64,000 nucleotides of DNA from Lycium barbarum. Lineage: Eukaryota > Streptophyta > Magnoliopsida > Solanales > Solanaceae. Below, piece after piece: positions 45,274 to 57,000 of the stretch (position 1 is its first letter; every line of letters starts with the position of its first letter). The position numbers and the translations under genes are program-made. Where the stretch lies: assembly GCF_019175385.1 (NCBI RefSeq), contig NC_083344.1, positions 23,816,380 through 23,880,379 on the forward strand, read 5' to 3'. Under the pieces are notes generated by a model. The model saw only the letters and a list, made by a program, of their open reading frames with translations, was not told the DNA's origin and did not search any database.

Positions 45274-45535
45274 AGAAAAGTAAAGCCTTCAAACATCAAG
45301 TAACAGAAATGTATGCCCTATGCAGATAACAGTTTTCTTGCAACTGCGGCTATCAACAGAAAAGCAAGTGTTAGTTTCTTTCTGAAGATTTTGTTTGCCT
45401 TCTTTTAGTTAGCCATATAGTTCTAGACCAGATTGAGATACCCTTCTTGAAATTGACCTCCAAAATCACACTGCATGCTATTCACTCCTAGTATTACCCC
45501 AAAAGTACTCCATGGCTGAGCCTCGAACCCATCGA
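45274..45535. other. Junction sequence of uncertain origin
   Basis: About 260 bases between the leader-like 27-mer and the point where integrase homology stops. On the minus strand the pol frame runs on past the break for about 35 codons of unrelated sequence to a stop. It may be host sequence or filler. Confidence 0.35.
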
Positions 45536-48471
45536 ACCAACCAATCGGAGATCTACATCTCCTACCATACAAAGCCTCAAAATGCGCCATACCAATGCTC
45601 GAATGATTGCTGTTATTGTACGCAAGCTCTACCAACGGCAAGTGCTGATCCCAATGACTACCAAAATCAATAACACACGCTCTCAACATGTCCTCGAGCA
45701 CCTGAATGGTCCGCTCGGACTTGCCATCGGTCTGGGGATGACAAGCTATACAAAGATCCAATCGGGTACCCAACTCCTCATGAAACGCCCTCCAGAAACG
45801 GAAAATGAAAATAGTACCCTGATCAGATACAACAGAAATAGGTACCCCATGCAATCTCAAAATATCCCGAATGTACATCTTGGCTAACTTCTCTGCAGTA
45901 TAGGAAACCTAAACTAGAAAAAAGTGAGCAGACTTAGTCAACCGATCTACTATCGCCCAAATAGAATCAAACTTGCCAAGGTCTTCGGAAGACCCGTGAT
46001 AAAATCCATGGTAATCCTCTCCCACTTCCATTCAGGAATGGGCATCCTCTGAAGCACCCCACCGGGTCGCTAGTGCTCATACTTTACCTGCTGGCAATTC
46101 CCACACTTAGCCACAAAATCAACTATGTCTCTCTTCATCCGACGCCACTAATAGTGCTGTCTCAAATCATGGTACATCTTAGTCACCCTCGGATGAATGG
46201 AATAACGAGAGCTATGAGCCTCAGATAAGATCAACTGAACCAAATCACCAACACGAGGAACACACACGCGTCCTCTAATCTTCAGAATACCCGCAGAATC
46301 AATCATGGCCTCCTTGGCCTCACCTCTCAAAACTCTTCGAATCTTGCTCAACTGAGAGTCCTCAAACTTATGAGCCCTGATCCGATCCAATAAAGACAAT
46401 CTCGCCTCTATACAAGCCAAAATCCTGCCCAGGGCTGAAATATCAAGACGAATGAAACTGTTGGCCAGAGTCTGAACCTCCATGGCTAACGGACCCTCGG
46501 AAACAATAGATCGAGCTAAACTCCCCATACTCACTGCCTTGCGACTCAAGGCATCGGCCGCCACACTGGCTTTCCTGGGATGATATAGAATAGAGATGTC
46601 ACAGCCCTTAGGAGCTCCATCCATCGGCGCTACCTAGAATTAAGATCTCTCTGGGTAAACACATGCTGAAGACTACGGTTATCGGTGAACACCGTATAAA
46701 TAATACCTCCAAATCTTCAAAGAGAAGACCACGGTCAACAACTCTAAATCATGGGTAGGGTAATTCTTCTCATGAACCTTTAACTGACGGGAAGTATAAG
46801 CTATCACTCTACTGTCCTCCATCAACACATCACCTAAACCTAGACGGGAGGCATCACAGTAGACAACGAAATCCTTACCCTCCACGGGTAATGCTAAGAT
46901 CGGGACTGTAGTCAAAAGAAGCTTGAGCTTTTGAAACCTCTCCTCACAATCATCCGTCCACTGGAAGGGAACATCCTTCTGGGTTAATCTGGTCAAGGAT
47001 GAAGCAATAGCAGCAAAGCCCTTCACAAAGCAACGGTAGCAACTGGCCAAACCCACAAAACTACGAATCTCAGTAACAGTAGTGGGTCTCGCCCAACTCC
47101 TCACAGTCTCAATCTTCTGTGGATCAACAATAATCCCATCCTTAGACACAACATGGCCCAAGAATGCTACAGACTCCAACCAGAACTCACACTTAGAAAA
47201 CTTAGCAAATAGGCTATGTTCTTTCAACAACCCAAGAATAGAACGAATATGGCTCTCATGCTCCTCTCTACTCTTGGAATACACCAAGAAGTCATCAATA
47301 AACACAATCACAAATAAATCAAGGAATGGCCTAAAGATTCCACTCATCAAGGTCATAAATGCAGTCGGGGCATTGGTAAGCCCAAAAGACATCACCAGAA
47401 ACTCATAGTGACCATATCTTGTCCGAAATGCTGTCTTCGAAATATCCTCCACCCTGATCTTCAGCTGGTGATAGCCGGAACACAAATCCATGTTCAAAAA
47501 TACCGAAGCACCCTGAAGCTGGTCAAACAGATCATCAATACGAGGCATAGGACAACTATTTCGAATAGTGACCTTGTTCAACTGGCGGTAATCAATACAC
47601 ATCCTCATGGTCCTATCTTTCTTCTTCACAAATAACACAAGAGCACCTCCAAGAGGAGACACTCGGTCTAATGAACCCCTTGCTCAATAAATCCAATAAC
47701 GGCTCCTTAAGCTCACTCAACTCAGTAGATGCCATCCGATTGGGAGGGGGAGGGGGGTAATGGAAATAGGACGAGTGCCCGAATCTACGTCAATACAGAA
47801 ATCAATGTCGCAAACGGGTGGCATACCCAGCAAATCCGACGGAAATATCGCCGCGAACTCGCTCACAATAGGGATAGACTCAAGGGGTGGAGATACAACA
47901 GTCATATCACGAACATGCGCCAAATAAGATAGACACCCCTAACTTACTAACTTCTTCGCCTAAAGGAAGGAAATGATCTTCTTCGAAGCGGGACTAGGAG
48001 TATCTCTCCACTTAAGCCTAGGAATGCCCGGCATGGATAAGGTAACTGTCTTGGCGTGATAGTCCAAGATCGCATGAGAAGGAGAAAGCCAGGACATCCC
48101 CAATATAATATCAAAATCAATCATATCAAGAATCATCAAATCTACCCAAGTGTCATATCCCATAAAAGTAACCAAACAAGACCGGTAGACTCTTTCAACA
48201 ATCACAGAATCTCCGACCTGAGTAGACACATGAACAAGTATATCTATGCTATCACAAGACATATCTCAACCAACGGCATGAAATGCAGATACATACAAAT
48301 AGGTGGATCCAGGATCAAATAACGCAGATGCTGCTCCATGACAGTCATAAATGGTACCTGAAATCACAGCATCTGAGGCCTCTACCTCGGGCCTACCAGG
48401 AAAGGCGTAACAATGGGCTCCACCACTCTCAGTCTGGAATCCCCCTCTCGTACTCTGAGAACCACCTCTAG
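45536..48471 (-). pseudogene. Truncated pol of a second Ty3/gypsy family
   Basis: Read on the minus strand: protease with LFDPGSTY (about 48322) and DFDIILGMSWLSP (48090), RT from about 47900 to 47200 with [10 protein letters not shown] and [10 protein letters not shown], RNase H with [10 protein letters not shown] (about 46855), linker ending YHPRKASVAADALSRK, then integrase zinc finger and core with SDQGT and HPQTDGKSERTIQ (about 45740), ending at RSPIGWF near 45540. Stops and frame changes occur near 48268, 47950, 47670-47720, 46670, 46140 and 45885-45910. The integrase C-terminus, any chromodomain and the 3' LTR are missing. The sequence differs clearly from the intact element, so it is a separate family. 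Confidence 0.9.
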
Positions 48472-49882
48472 TTAGCTGGGTACCACCTTTAGAACCATGA
48501 GAAGTACCATGGCCTGACTGAGCACCGCCCCTCTAAGAAGTCCTACCACGACCACCATATGATATAGGAGTCCTCGACGGCTGATAATCCTGCCTAGGTC
48601 GGGGACATCTCCTAGCAACATGCCCAACCTCTCTACAAGAATAACAGGTAAGAGGAGTCGAATGCTAATACACAGAGACTGAAGACCCGGATGAAGCAGC
48701 CCTGTCCACTGGTCTGGAGAACGAACTCTCAGGATCTCTCTGCCTAGGTGGCTCACTGGGGGAAACCTGTAACGGTGAATGCACAGGACGATCAGAATAT
48801 GGTTGATGCGGCCTATAAAACTCACCGGAGCCCCTCGAACGTGAACCACTATAACTACCAGTCTGACGTGGCTTCTTGTCACCGCCACCAAAAGCACGGG
48901 CCTTAGCGCCCTCAACCATAGAAGCATGCTTGATAATGGACTGGAATGAAGCCCCCATAGACTCTATCTGAAGAAAAAGAATCTGTAGATAGCCCACTAG
49001 TCCTCTAACAAAACGCTTGATCCTATCGGCCTCAGTAGGGATCAGCGGAGTAGAATAACGGGATAGATAGAGGAACCGGGTCACATAGGACTCAAAAGAC
49101 ATGCCTCTTTGCTCAAGATGCAAAAACTCCTCCTTACGCACCTCGCGCAAAGACCGGGGCACATACTTTTCAAAGGAGGCCCGATAAAACTAAGTCCAAG
49201 TGAAGAGAGGAGAACCCTCAGGTCTGCGCGCCACGAAATACCTCTGCCACGTCTTCGCGTCCCCGCGAAACTGGTAGGACATGTAATCAATACCGTAGGT
49301 CTCCACTATGCCCATATGGTGCAGTAACTCATGCATATCAAGAATAAACTCATAAGCATCCTCAGACGAAGTACTAGAGAACCTCCGCTGCTCTAAATTC
49401 TTGAATCTCCCAACATGGTCCTGATCAGAAGCAGTCATTACAACACCCTCCATAATCTCATCACCAGGGGCGGGTATCACATCAATGCAAGGAGCCATAG
49501 CTGCAACGGGATGTGCTGCCCGCGTAGGTCCCTGCTCAGGGGTCTGCACCCCAATCCTAGTCTGTGAACCTCCACGGGGGGTAGTCACACCTGCTGCTGC
49601 CTGCTGGGCATCAAGATGAAGTAAGACCCTGACCATAGTATCCTGCATGGCTTGACCAGCAGTAACCTTGGGATGTGTCTGTGCTGGAGGTATATCCTCG
49701 GGCTCAAGAGACGGCGATCTCTCTCAGCGCTGTCCTACTACAGGAGCCCCACCCCTAGCTGGGGCAGCCCTGCGGCCTCTTGCTCTATCGCGTCCTCTGG
49801 ATGTCGCTCGCCCTCGAGTGCCAGCTGTAGTTGCAGGCTCAGGAACCTGACCTCGGGCCATAGTAGCTCGAGTCCTCACCAT
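48472..49882 (-). pseudogene. Decayed gag of the second Ty3/gypsy family
   Basis: The likely start is the ATG at 49882 (MVRTRATMARGQ), directly after an acceptor-like CTTCTCTCACAG. A basic, Arg-rich N-terminus follows; a TGA interrupts at about 49726, then QDHVGRFKNLEQRRF, a gag core (DAYEFILDMHEL, YQFRGDAKTWQRYF), a stop near 49190, EFLHLEQRGMSFESYVTRFLYLSRYSTPLIP, another stop near 48665, and one CCHC zinc knuckle (CYSCREVGHVARRC, about 48605-48648). A stop near 48535 breaks the Gly/Gln/Ser-rich tail leading to protease. Gag is recognisable along its length but cannot be translated in one piece. Confidence 0.85.
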
Positions 49883-50079
49883 CTGTGAGAGAAGTGATAA
49901 GAGGCAGATACTAATTTGATCTTTCCAGATACCAATTTGAATAAAGTGGCATGAAAGAAATAAAGAAAGTGAGATTTCCTAAATGTCCTATAGCCTCTCG
50001 CAGATAAGTATGGATCTCATCGTACCGATCCGCGAGACTCTACTAGACACGCTCTTATATTAAAGACCTGGTAACCTAG
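49883..50079 (-). other. Leader between PBS and gag, second family
   Basis: About 200 bases that align on the minus strand with the leader at 6894-7080 (TCTAGTAGAGTCT, GGATCGGTA, ACTTTATTCAAATTGGTA). The acceptor-like site before gag closes it. Confidence 0.7.
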
Positions 50080-50092
50080 GGCTCTGATACCA
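50080..50092 (-). other. Primer-binding site (initiator tRNA-Met type)
   Basis: The minus strand reads TGGTATCAGAGCC, 13 bases complementary to the initiator tRNA-Met 3' end, three bases inside the LTR. Confidence 0.95.
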
Positions 50093-50233
50093 ACTTGTCA
50101 CGAGCTATTTTGCATGCCTAAGCCGTGAGGGCACTTACCTTCCCACCTCAATAAGCGAACCCTCAACCCAACAATGAATAAATACACAAATGAATGAAAT
50201 TAAGCAACAAAATAGAATAAATACGTAAGTCTT

Positions 50234-50236
<3 letters not shown>

Positions 50237-50293
<57 letters not shown>
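50237..50293. repeat. (AT)n microsatellite, 57 bp
   Basis: Uninterrupted AT dinucleotides inside an LTR. Confidence 0.95.
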
Positions 50294-50295
<2 letters not shown>

Positions 50296-51027
50296 TAGTA
50301 GAAAAGTGCGGAATAATAATAACACCCCAGGGTCTAGTCTGAATAACACAAGAGCATCTAAAAGGGGAATAATACAAATCTAGAATGCTAATACATAAAG
50401 TGTCTATGTCTCTGAATAGAATAAGACATAAAGATAGAAAAGTCTTCAAGGCAGCAGACGACCAAGCTAACCCTGAAAACTCGAAGAGAAAGCTGAAGCG
50501 ACTATAAGCCACGCGTCACGAAAGTGGATCCGACCTGATACTCTGCAGTTATAAAAGAATGCAGCAAGTGCAGGTCAGTACAAAAAAATAGTACTAGTAG
50601 GCATTATCAGCCGACTAAGCATAGCTAACACAATCCAGATAATAAAGGAGATAAGCAGAACAAAGCAACAAGTATAAGTCAGAAGTAATCGAATTCAAGT
50701 ACACGTCATCGCCTAAGTAAAGCTTCTAATCCCAAATGTGCCAAGTCTGAATATATGATGTCCGAATCCAACATCACAAATACAATACCAAAACATCTCA
50801 GAATAAAGCCATAACGCAATGCAATGCAATAATAGTATGAATGCAATGCAATGCCATGCAAATGCTATGTACACATGTACTCCGGATGAAAATATCGACG
50901 TCTCAGTAGCACCACCCAGTGTGACTCACGAAGTCTAAGCACCACTCGTCCCGAATCGTTGCCCAACAGACAGACGGGACCCCGGATCTTTGCCTAAGGG
51001 GGGTTCTCACCGGCACCACTCTGGGGA

Positions 51028-51032
51028 CCCGC
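51028..51032. repeat. Target-site duplication CCCGC, left copy
   Basis: CCCGC before the LTR at 51033 is repeated at 62084-62088. Confidence 0.95.
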
Positions 51033-53962
51033 TGTCACGACCCAACCCCGTAGGCCGTGACTAGTGCCCGATCTGGGCACTCAAACGCATTCTAGTATAT
51101 GGCAGAAGCCGACGAGGCTTTATTTCAAGTTTAGATAATTTCCAGAAATAATTTCGATAGAGTTTCCTTTGTTTTACAGACTATCCCATATACCCTGCAC
51201 GCAGAAAATACCAACAAAGGCCACACAGGGCCAACAAAGCAACATTTAAATATATGCGGACCGGCCGTCGCGGCGAATGGGATCGCCCAAACACAACATA
51301 AGCACACATCTGTACAGAAAGACCCCAACCCACAACCATGTCCACAGACCTCTAAACAGACCGACAAAATCATATGACGGGACAGGGCCCCGCTGTACCC
51401 ATGAACGAGAATATACATATACAGTGATGACAGATTGTACCAAAAGATGGGCTCTGGAGAAAAGAGCGCTCCAAAATAGCAGAATAAGATCCTAAGCGGG
51501 CGGATCTCCAAACCTGTCGTCGGTACCTGCGCGGCATGAAAACGCAGCCCCCGAAGAAAGGGGGTCAGTACGAAATATGTACTGAATATGTAAAGCCTGA
51601 ATTACAGAAACAAACTCATAACTGATACAGAACGTGCAGAAAGTAAACAGAAAATCCAAAGTATCAGATATATATTTTCAAAACATGCAGAGTGGGTACA
51701 GAAGCATATGAAATATCAAATTCGACCCCTGCCAAGGGACTCGGCAGACAGAACGTGGCCACCCTCCCGACGTTGGTGCCACAACACAGAAGAATCAGAA
51801 AAAGGGCATAACCCCGTATCATAATACGTCATATCAAATGGCCATAGCAAATCATATCAGAACAAGCGGACATGGCACATCATACTCCACAAACCCATGT
51901 ACGCGAATACCTGCCCCCTCACATCGAGGCACGGCGAACAATGCAGAGGATCACGCTTGACAACATATCCTGGCCCGGGCTCAGTGTGGGAAACATTGGG
52001 GCGTCCACGAATGGAGTAGTGAGAGACTAATGCAATTAAAATATCATAAATGTTTTAATAGACTCGATGAGGCATATCAAAGACAAACCGATCCAATGAA
52101 GTCGAACGGGAACATAGTAAACGAGTTTCGGATATCATAATGAATTACAGAAGTATAATCTTTCTGAAATCGTTCCGAGTGTCAAAACAATTTATCGGAC
52201 TCAGTGGAATATTTAAACCAATGTTCGTTAGGTAATTAGAATAGTAGTCAAAACGTTTCTTTTAAAAACTGCTCGAAAAGAAGACTTAAGTACATTAAGG
52301 GCAAAACCGGGGATAGCGGGCCCGCCTCGGGACAAACAAGGCGGCGGGCTCAAATTATGCCCTTTAAGCTTATGGGGTCACCTAAAAGGGTTCTACGGAC
52401 ATTCTATAGCTTTCCAAGTAATTTAGAGCAAATTTGCATAATCTCAGGAAAAGCATACCAAAATGGTTCAATTCTACTGAAGGAAAAGACGAGATTTTTA
52501 CTTGCGGATTCCGATGGCCAGAAAGTCTTACGAGGTCCGAACCCGACCCTAACACACTTAGGCATGCCAAAAGAAGGATCGGGGTAGCTTTACATACCTT
52601 TCAAGCTCCTTACGCCTCTCCAAACTCACTTCCCGTTTTGTCAAAAATCTGCAAATGGTCAAGTTTACCAATTGTGAGTTATAGATTCTACGAATTCAAC
52701 TTAACTCATATATGTCTACCGAAATTTCGGCAGCACCTCACCTATACATATAGCACCCCCGAGAATTCAACTCGGCCAAAACAATCATCAACAACCCAAC
52801 AACAACACCCACAACAACAACAATCAATATAATACACAATATGGCATAACTAGTTCTACTTGCCGACATAATGCCTTAGCCTTTATTTCATATTCAATTT
52901 CCAAACAAATCTCAATGGTTTCACATTTGTCATTAATCTAGATCATCACAATATAGTTTAGAAGCATTTCATATCGCTTCCTTAAATTATACACCCGATA
53001 TACATAATATACAACTTTCCGCCAAAGTCATATTTCAGCCACAACTTCTAATCTTTGGCATACATATTCATGACATGTTTTCATCTTCCAAATTCATCAA
53101 TAATCATCATGACTTGCAACCTAACAACTTCATTTTCGCAATGTCGTAAGATCGTACTAAAACGACATAAGCTTCTACATTCCATTTCAATACAAACTTA
53201 TATCATTTTATCTTCATTTACATTGCAAGCATCACCATAACACAACTAACACATTAAACAAAATTAATTCATTAGCATCCTACCAACACCATACCCACTT
53301 TGCAAACTTCCATTTTCCCATACAATCAACTCATTTCTACATACTACAACACAAACAATACTTCATAACACAATAATAAGGGATAAATTCTTACCTTTTT
53401 ACTCAATCTTCTTCACTCTAATATAGGGTCAACTTGAAGAAACAAGACTTCTTCCTTCCAAACCAACTACACCAAGTTGCAAAGGGACTTTGAATTAGTG
53501 AAAATCCAACAAGAGAATAATTTTTGGAGTAAGATTTTTGCTAGCCAATTTCCTAGGGCAAACCTGAAACTCCCTCTCTTCTTGCTCTTGTTCTTGATTT
53601 CTATCCTAAGTCTTCTAATGGATAGAGATGGCTATATATAATAATATCCCTTATGTTAATTTAACACATGGGAATTTAATAAAATTTGTGGGCTTGGGCC
53701 ACACCATGGCCGGCCACATCATGCATTGGGCCTAAAATTCCCTTCTATTATTTGTGGCCCAATGACTTATAGTCCATGTTTTGTAATTCCCGAAATTAAT
53801 TTCCAAAATTCCAAATTTACCCTTAGCCTTGTTCCACACTTCCACGACCCCATTCTTTCATGCACAACTCCTATGTTAAATAAAAATCAAATTTGACCTT
53901 ATTTCTCAAAAATCCAATATCTTTCAATTTTTTTCAAACGTGTGAAAACACGGGATATAACA
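51033..53962 (-). mobile_element. 3' LTR (left), 2.93 kb
   Basis: TGTCACGACCCAACCC...GGGATATAACA. Double hairpin 51523-51596, CCGAAATTTCGG 52719-52730, CCGAG/CTCGG 52759-52775, donor-like site at 53394 (minus strand), TATA-like CTATATATAA near 53631. Confidence 0.95.
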
Positions 53963-53977
53963 TCCTCCCCCCCTTTT
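53963..53977 (-). other. Polypurine tract with adjoining imperfect inverted repeat
   Basis: The minus strand reads AAAAGGGGGGGAGGA at the LTR border. Beyond it AACATTAG-TCCT-CGAATGTT is a mutated form of the inverted repeat that is perfect in three other elements. Confidence 0.9.
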
Positions 53978-54043
53978 GAACATTAGTCCTCGAATGTTAA
54001 ATTAATCTTATAGGGTCTGAAAATACTTTGGGGGAGTTTCTGT

Positions 54044-57000
54044 TTATAGACAGCACATATGGCACACATTCATTTTTGAAATGGAATTAAGCAAAGATTC
54101 AAGATTACCTGAGGGCATAGGGAACAAATGAGGATATTTCTTCTTCATCTCCTCTTCGGCTTCCCAGGTCATTTCCTCCCTATTATTGTTTTGCCACAGC
54201 ACCTTGACAGAAGCTACATCCTTGTTCCGTAGTTTTCTCACCTGGCGGTCTAGAATGGCTACGGGCTGCTCCTCGTAAGATAACTGCTCTGTCACCTGAA
54301 TATCATCTGCAGGAAATATTCTGGAGGGATCACCAATGCATTTGCGGAGCATAGATACATGGAATACCGGATGTACCGCTTCCAAATCAGATGGCAGATC
54401 TAACTCATAGGCAACATTTCCAAATTTTCTAATAATCTGATAAGGCCTAATATAACGCGGACTGAGCTTACCCTTTCGGCCGAACCGCATCACGCCTTTT
54501 ATAGGCGATACCTTCAGGAATACCCAATCACCAACCTGGAATTCCAAAGGACGACGCCGTTTATCGGCGTATGATTTCTGTCGACTCTAGGCTGCTAATA
54601 GTCGCTCTCGGATAAGTTTCACCTTATCAACGACCTGCTGGATCATATCTGGGCCAATTAACTCTGTCTCGCCAATATCAAACCAGCCAATAGGTGACCT
54701 GTAATTCCTGCCATACAGAGCCTCGTACGGAGCCATCTGGATGCCGGAATGGTAGCTGTTATTATAAGCAAATTCAATCAATGGCAAGTGATCCTCCCAG
54801 CTACCTCTGAAATCAATAACACAGGCCCGTAACATATCTTCAAGCGTCTGGATAGTGCGCTCGGCCTGTCCGTCACTCTGAGGATGAAAAGCTGTGCTCA
54901 AGCTCACCTGAGTCCCTAATCCTTCCTGAAAAGATCTCCAAAAGTTCGCTGTGAACTGGGCACCTCTGTCAGTGATAATAGATATAGGAACTCCATGAAG
55001 CTTCACTATTTCTTTAATATAAAGCCTGGCATAATCCTCGGCGAAATAAGTAGTTCTGACGGGGAGAAAATGGGCTGATTTCGTCAGCCTATCAACAATA
55101 ACCCAGATGGAATCATACTTCCGTGGAGTGCGAGGCAAACCTGTAATGAAGTCCATATTAATGATCTCCCACTTCCACGTCGAAATTTCCATTTCTTGCA
55201 ACAGTCCTCCCGGTTTTTGATGTTCAATCTTGGCCTGCTGACAATTGGGACACTGGGCGACGAACTCTGCGATATCCCGTTTCATGCCATCCCACCAGTA
55301 TAGGCATCTAAGATCATGGTACATCTTCGTAGACCCAGGATGAACAGAATAGCGAGCATAATGTGCCTCGCCCATAACCTGCTGCCGAAGCCCTGCAATA
55401 TCAGGTACACACAACTTGCCTCTGTATAGTAAGGTTCCGTCTGGTGTAAACTCGAACGGAGTCTTCTCCTTTTCATGGGCAGTGTCTCTGTATCGAGCTA
55501 AAACAGGATCTTCATATTGATGCCGTTTGATATCTTCCTTAATAGATGATTCAGAAACCCCTCGGACAGAAATCCATGTACCGCCAGAATCGGCCAGACG
55601 AACCCCAAGATTAGCCAACTGGTGAATATCACGTACTAGCTCCTTCCGGTCTGGCTGTAAATCTGCCAAGCTGCCCATAGATTTCCGGCTAAGCGCATCT
55701 GCAACAACATTAGCCTTGCCCGGATGATATAGAATATCCACATCATAGTCTTTCAGGAGCTCCAGCCACCTCCGCTGCCGCAAATTAAGCTCTTTCTGCT
55801 TGAAAATATACTGGAGACTCTTATAATCTGTATAGATATCAACATGCACGCCATATAAATAATGTCTCCATATCTTCAGAGCATGAATCACCGCTGCAAG
55901 CTCCAGATCGTGGGTAGGATAATTCGTTTCATGCTTTTTGAGCTGTCGGGAAGCATAAGCTATAACTCTGCCGTGCTGCATCAATACACAGCCCAATCCC
56001 ACGCCAGAAGCGTCACAATAAATAACATATCCATCGGGTCCCTCTGGAAGAGTCAGAACTGGGGCTGTAGTCAGCTTCTCTTTCAGCAATTGGAAGCTTC
56101 GTTCACAAGCATCAGTCCACTGGAACTTGGCTCCCTTCTGAGTTAGCCTTGTCAAAGGCGCTGAAATCGAAGCAAACTTTTCCACAAAACTTCTGTAATA
56201 GCCTGCTAATCCCAGAAAACTACGTACCTCTGTGGGCGTCGTGGGTCTAGGCCAATTCTTCACGGCTTCAATTTTCTGTGTGTCCACCCGGACACCATCA
56301 GCTGCAATAATATGTCCCAAGAATGCCACTGAAGCCAGCCAGAATTCACATTTAGAAAATTTTGCATATAATTTCTAATGCCGAAGTACCCCAAGTACCG
56401 CTCTCAGATGATCTGCGTGCTCTGCCTCGGACCGAGAATAAACCAGAATATCATCGATAAATACAATTACGAACATGTCTAAGAACGGCCTGAATACCCG
56501 GTTCATTAAATCCATGAATACCGCAGGAGCATTAGTCAGCCCAAAAGACATAACTCTGAATTCATAATGCCCATATCTGGTCCGGAACACTGTCTTAGGA
56601 ATATCAGCCTCTCGTACCCGTACCTGATGATAGCCCGATCGAAGATCTATCTTCGAAAAATATTTGGCGCCCTGCAACTGATCAAACAAGTCATCAATTC
56701 TGGGGAGGGGGTATTTATTCTTTATAGTTACCTTATTCAGCTGCCGATAATCAATACACATACGCAGCGACCCGTCTTTCTTACGCACAAATAATACCGG
56801 GGCTCCCCAAGGCGAAGTACTGGGTCTAATGAAGCCTTTTTCTAACAGATCCTTCAACTTCTCTTTCAGTTCTTTCAATTCTGCCGGTGCCATTCTGTAC
56901 GGGGGAATAGATATAGGCTGAGTATCTGGAAGCAAATCAATAGTAAAATCTATCTCCCGCTCTGGAGGAAGACCTGGAAGCTCATCCGGGAATACATCTA

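Larger units (their letters stand above)
50096..51032 (-). mobile_element. 5' LTR of the second-family element, inner part
   Basis: Starts TGTCACGAG next to the PBS and is interrupted at 51033 by a complete element with TSD CCCGC; it resumes at 62089. Contains an (AT)n run at 50237-50293, the AGTAC/GTACT plus CTGCA/TGCAG form of the hairpin module (50543-50595), GCAATG repeats near 50815-50860, and the ACATGTACTCCGGATG...GACGTC block shared with the LTRs at 6165 and 13055. Confidence 0.85.
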
